NCBI GenBank assembly: GCA_903845315.1
Contig: CAIMWY010000293.1
Coordinates: forward strand, 1-12,183
DNA: 12,183 nt
Direction: 5' to 3'
Source of the DNA: an uncultured Burkholderiales bacterium
GTDB lineage: Bacteria; Pseudomonadota; Gammaproteobacteria; Burkholderiales; Burkholderiaceae
Both the position numbers and the translations under genes were made by a program. Numbering within the stretch: position 1 is the stretch's first letter; each line of letters opens with the position of its first letter. The notes beneath the pieces were generated by a model. The model was given only the letters and a program-made list of their open reading frames with translations, was not told the origin of the DNA and ran no database searches. Below are positions 1 to 5,631 of this stretch, in pieces.

Positions 1-473
1 ATACCGCCAGAGAGTTCATGGGGGTAAAAATTTTCAAATCCCCTCAGGCCAACTAAGTCTAGCAAGGTCTGCGCGCGCGCTCGGTAAGACTCAGGGTCAA
101 AGCTTCTTGCCTCAGCCTGTAGCAAGACGTTGTCCATGACGTTACGCCAAGATAGTAACAAGTCCTTTTGAAACACAATGCCCGAATGGGTGTATGGACC
201 TGAGACTTCATGTGCATTGATGAATACTTTGCCGCTGGTCGGTTTTTCTAGTCCAGCTATCAAAGACAACAGGGTGGTCTTGCCACAACCCGATGGCCCC
301 ACAATAGTGACAATTTCACCTCGACGTATCGATTGAGTTGTCTCTCGAAGCGCAACCACATCATCTGTACCTTTGCGTCGAGCCGGAAATATTTTTCCAA
401 CCTGATGTAACTCAACCAGATTTTTAGTATTTGAAGCCAGCTTGTTTTTATTACTAGCAATCAAATCATCCAT
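1..473 (-). CDS. ABC transporter ATP-binding protein, NitT/TauT/SsuB type (3' end cut by window)
   Basis: This is the cytoplasmic ATPase that powers a NitT/TauT-type importer, paired with the binding protein encoded just upstream. The reading frame is open from the ATG at 473 to the window edge (157 codons seen). Visible motifs in order are Walker A GPSGCGKTT (residues 59-67), the Q-loop region VFQKDLLLSW (100-109) and the ABC signature LSGG (154-157), which falls on the window edge. Walker B and the H-loop would lie outside. The ATG follows the binding-protein stop codon by one base and has no clear ribosome binding site of its own, so translation is probably coupled. The substrate is unknown; this family includes nitrate, taurine, alkanesulfonate, thiamine-precursor and aromatic-acid importers. 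The permease gene is not in the window and may lie further left. The family call is secure. Confidence 0.93.
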   Translation of the reverse strand, partial: MDDLIASNKNKLASNTKNLVELHQVGKIFPARRKGTDDVVALRETTQSIRRGEIVTIVGPSGCGKTTLLSLIAGLEKPTSGKVFINAHEVSGPYTHSGIVFQKDLLLSWRNVMDNVLLQAEARSFDPESYRARAQTLLDLVGLRGFENFYPHELSGG

Positions 474-474
474 A

Positions 475-1500
475 TTATGAGAAGGCGGCATTTGTAAAGA
501 AGTCGGTATAAGGCTTTGCGATTGGTTGTCCTAAGAGGTTTATAACTACATCTTGAGTTGCTTTGAATTTGACAGGATCATGGAAACCTAAGCCGCGCTC
601 TTTTTGGGTTTTACCTACTGCAACATCGCGAATTAATTCCAACTCTTTTACAGCAAGCAATTTATCCATTTCCGGATAGTACTTAACCATTGATGCCGCG
701 CCAGCTTGTGGATCTGCAAATGCATCTCTACACCCTTTCATCGTCGCCTGAACAAATGCTTTCATCAGCTCTTGTTTTTCACGCCAATTCTTCTCAGTGG
801 TGATTAATCCATCGCCATAAATATTGACTCCATGGTCTCCAAAGGTAAAGTAACCGAGCTCTTGGCCTGGCGCTAACTTTGATTCCATGCTCGGTTTAGC
901 AGGCAAACCAATTGCTACAGCATCGGCTTCACCCTGTAACATCAAAGCAACTTTTGCATTTCCAGCAGCATTCTTCCATGTGGTTTTATTGGGATCAAAT
1001 CCATTTGAATTTGCAAAAATTTTGTACATTTGTAAAGCCGTAGAGCCTGGAGAATCAACAATAGTTCGTCCCGCAAGATCTGATGGCTTACTGATTCCTT
1101 TTCCTTTTAAATAGAAAAGTGAGATATTCAATTTATCGCCAACAACGCCTAACGACCTCATTTGCGGCTCGGGCGATCTGCCCATTAACATTAACATTTG
1201 CAAAATGTCAGCATGGACTATGTCGGCATTACCTGCCGACAGCGCTTGAAATGCGAGAGCATTTCCAAGCATATGTTTGAATGTTACGTCTAACCCGCGT
1301 TCTTTGTAGTAACCTTTTTCTCGTGCCATGTAATAAGTAGCATATTCCCCTCTTGGCACCCATTGAATAGCCATAGTAATTGGGGTCAGGGATTGAGCCT
1401 TTGCTGTATGAATAAATGGGAAGAAAGTTCCAGCAGTCGCTAAGCTTGTATTTTTTAACAGAGAGCGTCTTGTAGCTGAAAAGAATTTGTTTGAACTCAT
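475..1500 (-). CDS. ABC transporter substrate-binding protein, NMT1/THI5-like (NitT/TauT family), Tat-exported
   Basis: A periplasmic ligand-binding protein of 341 residues, a normal family length. The N-terminus carries a twin-arginine signal, TRRSLLK at residues 10-16, a short hydrophobic stretch and a likely cleavage site after AKA (about residue 35). The mature start ITMAIQWVPRGEYATYYMAREKG resembles the opening strand and helix of NMT1/THI5-like proteins; the stretches GYYKERGLDV and ALSAGNADI are also typical. A GGAG ribosome binding site (plus-strand 1508-1511) lies 7 bases before the ATG. It is first in an operon with the ATPase, one base apart. Use of Tat rather than Sec suggests folding before export. 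The ligand cannot be inferred; THI5-like proteins bind pyrimidines, but relatives bind nitrate, sulfonates and aromatic acids. Base composition looks AT-richer by eye than the catabolic genes to the right. Confidence 0.92.
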   Translation of the reverse strand: MSSNKFFSATRRSLLKNTSLATAGTFFPFIHTAKAQSLTPITMAIQWVPRGEYATYYMAREKGYYKERGLDVTFKHMLGNALAFQALSAGNADIVHADILQMLMLMGRSPEPQMRSLGVVGDKLNISLFYLKGKGISKPSDLAGRTIVDSPGSTALQMYKIFANSNGFDPNKTTWKNAAGNAKVALMLQGEADAVAIGLPAKPSMESKLAPGQELGYFTFGDHGVNIYGDGLITTEKNWREKQELMKAFVQATMKGCRDAFADPQAGAASMVKYYPEMDKLLAVKELELIRDVAVGKTQKERGLGFHDPVKFKATQDVVINLLGQPIAKPYTDFFTNAAFS

Positions 1501-1568
1501 TGCTTTACTCCAGATCTTAAAATTTATTTTTAAAGTTTATTGATCTAGAGCAAACATGGTATTGGTGT

Positions 1569-1940
1569 TTGCCCTCTCCAACCGCTGCATCCTTTCTCCT
1601 ATGTGCATGTATCCGACAAGCACATGATGAGAGGCTTTTATCAGCTTTGGCCGACTCAGAGGTAGAGGTCTGGCCTTTTAGAGGCCCCATTGATTTGATC
1701 GAGCAGTCTAATGATTGGGTGCAACGACATCGCCTGAACAACTGGTGTTATCTGGGTACAAACTGCTCAAGGCGGGGCTCAGCAAGCACGCTCACAGAAT
1801 TCAAGCAACATGATTTTGATCTTGACTGCTACAAGATATTGGTCAGGCCAGTCATGCTCAAAACCGTGAAGATCGAAGCGGTCGGAATACGAGGTTTCAA
1901 CTCAGAAGGTTTTTCCCAAATCGCAGCCAATTCCTTCTAG
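1569..1940 (+). pseudogene. C-terminal remnant of a GIY-YIG/DnaQ-type exonuclease (Cho-like) protein
   Basis: The open frame is 123 codons from a TTG, but only about residues 12-105 look like a protein family. The pattern is a Cys-x-Cys pair, then HDERLLSALAD, VEVWPFRGPIDLIEQS, NNWCYLGT and FDLDCYKILVR. From memory this resembles the C-terminal tail of betaproteobacterial proteins that join a DnaQ-like 3'-5' exonuclease to a GIY-YIG (UvrC/Cho-like) nuclease. Both catalytic parts would lie upstream and are absent: the sequence immediately 5' is the leader of an oppositely oriented gene. The last 18 or so codons are probably read-through. No ribosome binding site is evident. I infer a 5'-truncated, non-functional fragment. 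An uncharacterised small protein is possible but less likely. Confidence 0.5.
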
Positions 1941-2083
1941 GTTCAGCAAGTTGGGCGAAACGCGGCCAGCCACACCTATGCGCATGTATTCCAGAAAGGC
2001 CAGTGACGTGGGATCTTGATAGGTTATGGCACTCACGAGAACTTCTACCTCGATTTAAAACTCTGAGATTTAGGAAAAGCTAG

Positions 2084-2368
2084 ATGGTGCTTGAGCGCAA
2101 TGGCGCGGCACGATTGCTGCGGGTGGCCCCGGACGTGAGTTTGCTCACATTCGATCGAGCACGAGAGCCAAAGAAGTTGGTGATTTTGAACGGAGTCGAC
2201 CATCACGCGATTTACGAGTTGCCGGCCCGCACCGATCTGCTCGCAACGGTGTTGCCTTGGCTTAAAGAACAGTATGACCTTGCTGAGCAGATGCTGAAAA
2301 GTCAGGACGCTGTAGAAGGGCCGCTTGCCTTTGCGGAGAAAAGGCCGCCGAAATGGACTGGTAGTTGA
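2084..2368 (+). pseudogene. C-terminal remnant of an alpha/beta hydrolase
   Basis: The frame is 94 codons and opens directly after a TAG codon. The segment RAREPKKLVILNGVDHHAIYE (about residues 25-45) followed by VLPWLKEQY matches the end of many alpha/beta hydrolases, where a GxxH (here GVDHH) supplies the catalytic histidine and a final helix carries the WL pair. The nucleophile elbow (GxSxG) and the acid residue are missing. The join between RLLRVAP and SLLTFDRAREPKK seems too short for the usual strand plus acid loop, which suggests an internal deletion as well as loss of the 5' part. No ribosome binding site is visible. It is best treated as a relic. Confidence 0.5.
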
Positions 2369-2390
2369 TGCTTGATTACTGCGTTGATCG

Positions 2391-2403
2391 CGGGCTGTGC
2401 CCG
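2391..2403. terminator. Short GC hairpin just past the hipA stop (weak terminator candidate)
   Basis: CGGGC at 2391-2395 pairs with GCCCG at 2399-2403 around a TGT loop, with partly matching flanks. It sits 8-20 bases downstream of the hipA stop on the minus strand and also follows the hydrolase remnant on the plus strand. No T-run follows on either strand, so it is not a classical intrinsic terminator. Confidence 0.25.
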
Positions 2404-2410
2404 ATGGTGC

Positions 2411-3682
2411 TCAGCTTGATGCGTCGGCTCCTGTGAGGCGTGTTTGTGTGAGCGCGCAGCGTTGTTCAATCAATTGGATGATTTCTTCCACCAGGGGGTG
2501 ATTCTTGAACCCTTGATGGCCATCCGCTTGCAGAACGCGGGCTTTGTTTGCCAGCACGCTGGCGATTTGTATGATGCGTTTTTTGGCTTGGGGTTTGGAC
2601 AGCCCTGCAAGGTCTGCAAATTGCTCCCAATGCTTGGCGGTGACTTCGGTGAATTTGTATTTGTCGCCGATTTTCATGGACATTTTTATCGAGAGCCTTG
2701 GGTAAACAGCGCTCGACAAAAGATCATAAAACGCAGCCAAGACTGGGCCTTTGGCTGTGTAGAGCAGTGAGAAGTTTTTACCGTGGGCATCGTGGTTGCC
2801 GATCAAGGCGTTGAAGATGACGCCGTCGAGCAAACGAAGAATGTGGGGTGCACTGGGTTTGGTCACCTGTCGCACGAGGTCAAAACACTGGGCTAAGTTG
2901 GGGCCCCCTTCGTTTTGGTATTTCATCTCTGGCACGACGCCCAAGGCCTGGCAAAAATCTTCTTGGTGTAGGCGTTGTCTTTGGCCTTGTGTGTTGACTT
3001 GTCTGTCGTATCGCTCGACCAACAGGTAGTCACGTCCCTGGGTGGTGTGCATGGATGTGTGGGCGGACTGGAGTTGCATGGCGTGAGCCAGCGCCATGCA
3101 AAAGCCTTCATTGGCGACGCTGGATGGCACGCCTTGAATCGCAGGCTTCAAGATGTGTGAGCTCGGTGTGCCGTTGCGTGGTAACCCGATGCGTTCTCCA
3201 TCCCACACGACAGGTAACTTGTCTTGCGCGCCTGCGAGGGAGAGTCTCAGTCCATCTTTGCCAGCCAGCATGGGTCGAATTGGCAACTCGTCCAAGATCG
3301 CCACCAGCTCCTCTTCGTTGAGCCATGCCACATCTTCATCACCTGTTGCCTGTGGCAGTTGTTGCCCTTGTTCCAGCAGGGAGATGGCGCCTGCACACTC
3401 TCCGCCGAGATGCTCGAGCAATGCAAAGTCATTCTGTCCTGAGACATGCAGCTGCTGAGCTATGAGTTGGCGCATTTTTCCCTCGGGCAGCAGGCCCGCA
3501 AAGAATGGGCGGCTCAGGTGGTCATCAAAGGGGGTTGCTTGGAGTGGCAAGGCGCAAGAGATGGCCATGGCCTTGGGGTTTTGCAGCCACGCCTGCGCGT
3601 ACTCAAAGCTCAGTCGTCCGTTGACCAAACCCAATGTGCCCACGGGCTCAGTGAAGAGCCAGACTTGTAATTTATGCGGCAT
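2411..3682 (-). CDS. hipA: HipA family serine/threonine kinase toxin
   Basis: Toxin of a type II HipBA module. The E. coli member phosphorylates glutamyl-tRNA synthetase, which stalls translation and favours persistence. The protein is 423 residues, close to E. coli HipA (about 440). The N-terminal subdomain (residues 1-105) includes VWLFTEPVGTLG and FFAGLLPEG. The kinase part shows the P-loop SLAGAQDKL (148-156, with Ser148 at the position of the autophosphorylated Ser150), HILKP (176-180), HQEDFCQALG (239-248), catalytic GNHDAHGKNFS (295-305, Asp298 and Asn303) and the metal-binding YDLLSS (319-324, Asp320). All key residues are present, so it should be active. I chose the ATG at 3682, with a G-rich stretch upstream, over an in-frame TTG at 3697. 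Either start overlaps the end of hipB, which implies coupling. Whether GltX is its target here is unknown. Confidence 0.95.
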   Translation of the reverse strand: MPHKLQVWLFTEPVGTLGLVNGRLSFEYAQAWLQNPKAMAISCALPLQATPFDDHLSRPFFAGLLPEGKMRQLIAQQLHVSGQNDFALLEHLGGECAGAISLLEQGQQLPQATGDEDVAWLNEEELVAILDELPIRPMLAGKDGLRLSLAGAQDKLPVVWDGERIGLPRNGTPSSHILKPAIQGVPSSVANEGFCMALAHAMQLQSAHTSMHTTQGRDYLLVERYDRQVNTQGQRQRLHQEDFCQALGVVPEMKYQNEGGPNLAQCFDLVRQVTKPSAPHILRLLDGVIFNALIGNHDAHGKNFSLLYTAKGPVLAAFYDLLSSAVYPRLSIKMSMKIGDKYKFTEVTAKHWEQFADLAGLSKPQAKKRIIQIASVLANKARVLQADGHQGFKNHPLVEEIIQLIEQRCALTQTRLTGADASS

Positions 3683-3920
3683 CCCTGGCGCCCCCAAGTT
3701 CTGGAGTTGGCAAGCCCTCCACGTGGATCACCCCACCGAGCGAGGCGATCACGCGCATCACGGCATCGAGCCGCACGGTTGGTTTGCCTGCTTCTAATTC
3801 AACGATAAAACGCACCCCTACCCCTGCTGTCAATGCCAGCTGCGGCTGTGTGAGTCCCAGATGTTTGCGTGCCGAGCGAATGGCCTGGCCCAGCTGGTGA
3901 GACGATGTGATGGTTGCCAT
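3672..3920 (-). CDS. hipB: HipB antitoxin, Xre-family DNA-binding protein
   Basis: An 82-residue antitoxin that should neutralise HipA and repress its own promoter. The XRE helix-turn-helix spans about residues 10-62: LGQAIRSARKHLGLTQ, then the helix TQPQLALTAGV (24-34) and the recognition segment GVRFIVELEAGK (35-46), typical of HipB. The C-terminal tail is short and flexible-looking (LPTPELGGARDAA). The frame stays open upstream to 3968, but the ATG at 3920 is preferred: the protein aligns from MATITSS, and the longer start would overlap the -35 element at 3963-3968. The gene ends inside the first codons of hipA. Its promoter carries three dyad sites that are the probable operators. Confidence 0.93.
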   Translation of the reverse strand: MATITSSHQLGQAIRSARKHLGLTQPQLALTAGVGVRFIVELEAGKPTVRLDAVMRVIASLGGVIHVEGLPTPELGGARDAA

Positions 3921-3922
3921 GT

Positions 3923-3942
3923 AATTTCCCGTTCGGTAAATT
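3923..3942. promoter_or_regulatory. hipBA operator site 1
   Basis: AATTTCCCGTTCGGTAAATT is an imperfect dyad with 8 of 10 symmetric pairs. It lies directly before the hipB start codon and overlaps the predicted -10 element, so binding here would block the promoter. HipB is the obvious candidate ligand (inference). An identical copy lies 98 bp away. Confidence 0.75.
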
Positions 3943-3968
3943 ATGCGGGGTTCATCTCGGTATGGCAA
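3940..3968 (-). promoter_or_regulatory. Sigma70-type promoter of hipBA
   Basis: Read on the minus strand, TTGCCA (3963-3968) and CATAAT (3940-3945) are separated by exactly 17 bp, close to the TTGACA/TATAAT consensus. Transcription would start near 3933, giving a leader of about a dozen bases before the hipB ATG at 3920. The -10 overlaps operator site 1, and the -35 lies just inside operator site 2. Confidence 0.65.
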
Positions 3969-3971
3969 GGA

Positions 3972-3991
3972 TATTTCCCGTTGGGGATATA
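3972..3991. promoter_or_regulatory. hipBA operator site 2 (variant copy)
   Basis: TATTTCCCGTTGGGGATATA shares the core ATTTCCCGTT with the flanking copies in the same register. It keeps a dyad (TAT.TCCC....GGGA.ATA, 7 of 10 pairs) although its right half differs. It lies immediately upstream of the -35 element. Its symmetry suggests a weaker or differently tuned repressor site. Confidence 0.6.
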
Positions 3992-4020
3992 AATCAAGAT
4001 TAATTCATAGTTATGCTTTA

Positions 4021-4040
4021 AATTTCCCGTTCGGTAAATT
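4021..4040. promoter_or_regulatory. hipBA operator site 3 (exact repeat of site 1)
   Basis: This is an exact 20-bp copy of site 1, and the identity extends one base further on the right. It lies upstream of the promoter and ends 5 bases before recognisable Fic coding sequence. It is the distal member of a three-site array spaced at 49 bp. Confidence 0.7.
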
Positions 4041-4045
4041 AGTAG

Positions 4046-4243
4046 GACATCTACAGTTGGGCCGGTCATTCCCGCACCGTGAATATTTTCAAAGCTGGCA
4101 CCACCTTTGACAAAGCATCGCGCATTCCTGCCGCGCTCACTGGCATCCATCAGAGCTTGGCTGCAGAGGGGTATCTGCAAGGCTTGGGCCGGGCTGAATT
4201 TGCACAGCGCTTGGCTTCCTACTATGGACTTTGGAATGCGGTG
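4046..4243 (+). pseudogene. fic: Fic-domain protein remnant, cut before the catalytic motif
   Basis: The frame opens after a TAG at 4043-4045 and reads DIYSWAGHSRTVNIFKAG, then TFDKASRIPAALTGIHQ, and ends with FAQRLASYYGLWNAV. This is the central part of a Fic/DOC protein: DIYxWAG and the K-x-G-T-x-F segment precede the active site, and RLASYYxxxNAV leads into the family's HPFxxGNGR motif. Here the frame continues into unrelated LLKNDYLVG, so the catalytic histidine loop and everything after it are missing. So is the N-terminus before DIYSWAG. Fic enzymes transfer AMP or other phosphate-containing groups to target proteins; this fragment cannot. The break falls about 15 bases from the stop codon of the oppositely oriented small gene. 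Confidence 0.85.
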
Positions 4244-4257
4244 TTACTGAAGAACGA

Positions 4258-4530
4258 CTATTTGGTCGGAGCCAAAAAAAGTAATTCACACTTGATTTTG
4301 GCGGCCTTGGCGTCTTTGGCTTTAGTTTCTTGCTCAACGCAATGTTCAATTGCGGGCTTTCTTGCTTTGCAAACTTCCTCTTCACGAATGTGCTTGGCAT
4401 GCGCTATGCATTTTTTATAAACGTCATCGACGACTTGCTTCGGATCAAGAGGTTTTTCGTTTGTATTCTCAGAATTTCCGAACGCAAGACCTGCAGAGAT
4501 CGCGAGAAAAAGAATGATGAGTTGTTTCAT
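4258..4530 (-). CDS. Small secreted four-cysteine protein of unknown function
   Basis: I do not recognise this 90-residue protein. It starts with a likely Sec signal peptide (MKQLIILFLAISAGLAFG, cleavage near residues 17-19). The mature part is highly charged and Lys/Glu-rich, with four cysteines at 41, 54, 64 and 81 that could form two disulfides in the periplasm. There is no lipobox. The middle (about 30-80) is likely helical. No strong ribosome binding site precedes the ATG. The gene stands alone between the fic remnant and the downstream end of the leftward catabolic operon, and its DNA is AT-richer by eye than its right-hand neighbours. An unusual secreted protein is more likely than a spurious frame, because the signal peptide is well formed. 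Confidence 0.6.
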   Translation of the reverse strand: MKQLIILFLAISAGLAFGNSENTNEKPLDPKQVVDDVYKKCIAHAKHIREEEVCKARKPAIEHCVEQETKAKDAKAAKIKCELLFLAPTK

Positions 4531-4619
4531 GGTTTGAATGACAAATTTTGACTGCCGTTTAAAAACTCTCGTCCAGACTATGTCGTTGAATTTTTCTAAA
4601 TAGAAATAGTCCTACCACC

Positions 4620-4641
4620 ATGCGCACGCGATCATGCGCAT
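4620..4641. terminator. Inverted repeat at the end of the leftward catabolic operon
   Basis: ATGCGCA (4620-4626) and TGCGCAT (4635-4641) form a perfect 7-bp stem with an 8-base loop, abutting the stop codon of the Bug-protein gene. No T-run follows on the minus strand, so it may be an mRNA 3'-end or processing hairpin rather than an intrinsic terminator. Confidence 0.35.
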
Positions 4642-5625
4642 TTATTCGGGCTTGATGTCATGCGTGACGATGATGTGCTTCCAGCGCGTCAAATCGGTTT
4701 GTACCAATGCCGCAAGTTCTTCAGGGCTGGAGGCTTGAAGTTCAATGCCACTTTGCTCTAACTTGGCCCGCATGCTAGGAGCGTCAATCACTTTGCGAAG
4801 TCCACGATTGAGCTCGTTGACGACAGGGGCGGGCACACCTTTGGTCACAAACACAGCGCTCCAATTGTTCAGTTCAACCCCCTTGTAGCCCATCTCTTCA
4901 AATGTCTTCACCTCTGGCAGCAACGGGTGACGCTTGGTGGCACCAATGCCCAAGGCTTTGAGGTTGCCTGCTTTGATGTGAGAAATCACGCCGGAGATGT
5001 CGCCAAAAAAACCATCTACATGCCCCCCCATGACATCGGTAATGGCAGGCGCAGCCCCTTTGCTGGGGATGTGAGTGAAGGGTACTTTGGTAGCATCAGA
5101 AAACAAAGCAATCGCCATGTGAGGCAAGCTGCCGATGCCGGAGGACACGATGTTGTTGCCGGTTTTTTGGGAAGTGGCATTTTGCACAAACTGCTTGGCG
5201 TCTGCCGCTGGATTTTTGCTGTTGACCACCAACAACTCAGGCGTATTGGCCACCAAAGTAACCGGGGCAAAGTTAGCCATCGAATAACTCAGCTTGGGGT
5301 AGAGCACCGGGTTGATGGATGCCGCGCCTGAAGTGGTGAGCCACAAAGTTTTGCCATCCGCAGGAGCATTCAATACAAACTGAGCCGCTACAGCGCCGTT
5401 GCCCCCGGGGCGGTTTTCAACCACCACTTTTTGGTTTGTTTCTTTGCTCAGTTGATCCGCCACAGCGCGAGCCAAGATGTCCGATGAGCCGCCAGGCGGA
5501 AACGCGATCACCAGTCGAACCAAGTCGGTTTGTGCGCTCACCCAGTTGCCATGCGCCAAGAACAAACCAGTGAATAAAAGTTTGAAGGTCAAAGACCATG
5601 ATTGGGTATTGCGTGTCAGTTGCAT
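4642..5625 (-). CDS. Bug/TctC-family tripartite tricarboxylate transporter substrate-binding protein
   Basis: A periplasmic carboxylate-binding protein of 327 residues, standard for the family. A Sec signal peptide ends near VSA (residue 31). The family hallmark AFPPGGSSDILAR (41-53) forms the ligand-contacting loop after the first strand, followed by VVVENRPGGNGAVAA (72-86). The later stretches GSLPHMAIALF and NNWSAVFVTKGVPAPVV are also typical. The gene begins 6 bases after the stop of the MR/MLE gene, so the two form an operon. No TctA or TctB membrane gene is present; in Burkholderiales such binding proteins commonly stand alone and are thought to share membrane partners or act in sensing. 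The ligand is presumably the substrate of, or a compound related to, the co-transcribed enzyme. Confidence 0.93.
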   Translation of the reverse strand: MQLTRNTQSWSLTFKLLFTGLFLAHGNWVSAQTDLVRLVIAFPPGGSSDILARAVADQLSKETNQKVVVENRPGGNGAVAAQFVLNAPADGKTLWLTTSGAASINPVLYPKLSYSMANFAPVTLVANTPELLVVNSKNPAADAKQFVQNATSQKTGNNIVSSGIGSLPHMAIALFSDATKVPFTHIPSKGAAPAITDVMGGHVDGFFGDISGVISHIKAGNLKALGIGATKRHPLLPEVKTFEEMGYKGVELNNWSAVFVTKGVPAPVVNELNRGLRKVIDAPSMRAKLEQSGIELQASSPEELAALVQTDLTRWKHIIVTHDIKPE

Positions 5626-5631
5626 GGTGTG

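Larger units (their letters stand above)
1501..2410. other. 910-base stretch without an intact gene
   Basis: No full-length gene is seen between the binding-protein gene and hipA. The stretch holds the AT-rich leader of the binding-protein gene (1501-1560), a remnant resembling a GIY-YIG/exonuclease C-terminus, an unassigned minus-strand reading (about 1902-2048), an alpha/beta hydrolase C-terminal remnant, and a short GC-rich hairpin. It reads as decayed sequence. No terminal inverted repeats or target-site duplications marking a mobile element were recognised. Confidence 0.6.

Noticed and set aside
260..460. 66-codon minus-strand frame at the left end
   Set aside because: It is out of frame with the ABC ATPase, whose Walker A, Q-loop and signature motifs define the true frame across the same bases.
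3921..3968. Longer hipB start at 3968 (16 extra residues)
   Set aside because: It would place the coding start on the -35 element, and the extra residues are translated operator sequence. The family alignment begins at the ATG at 3920.
3923..4041. Operator repeats as a CRISPR array
   Set aside because: There are only three copies, one strongly diverged, with dyad symmetry, a promoter between them and no cas genes.
3941..4180. 79-codon minus-strand frame across the hipBA promoter
   Set aside because: It covers the operator array, the promoter and the antisense of the fic remnant, with no family features.
4244..4420. Continuation of the fic frame beyond 4243 as part of the protein
   Set aside because: Similarity stops at NAV. 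The rest is antisense to the small secreted gene and shows no Fic features.
4593..4606. AT-only palindrome TTTCTAAATAGAAA upstream of the small secreted gene
   Set aside because: It is short and AT-rich with a 2-base loop. It could arise by chance and has no second copy or promoter context strong enough to call an operator.
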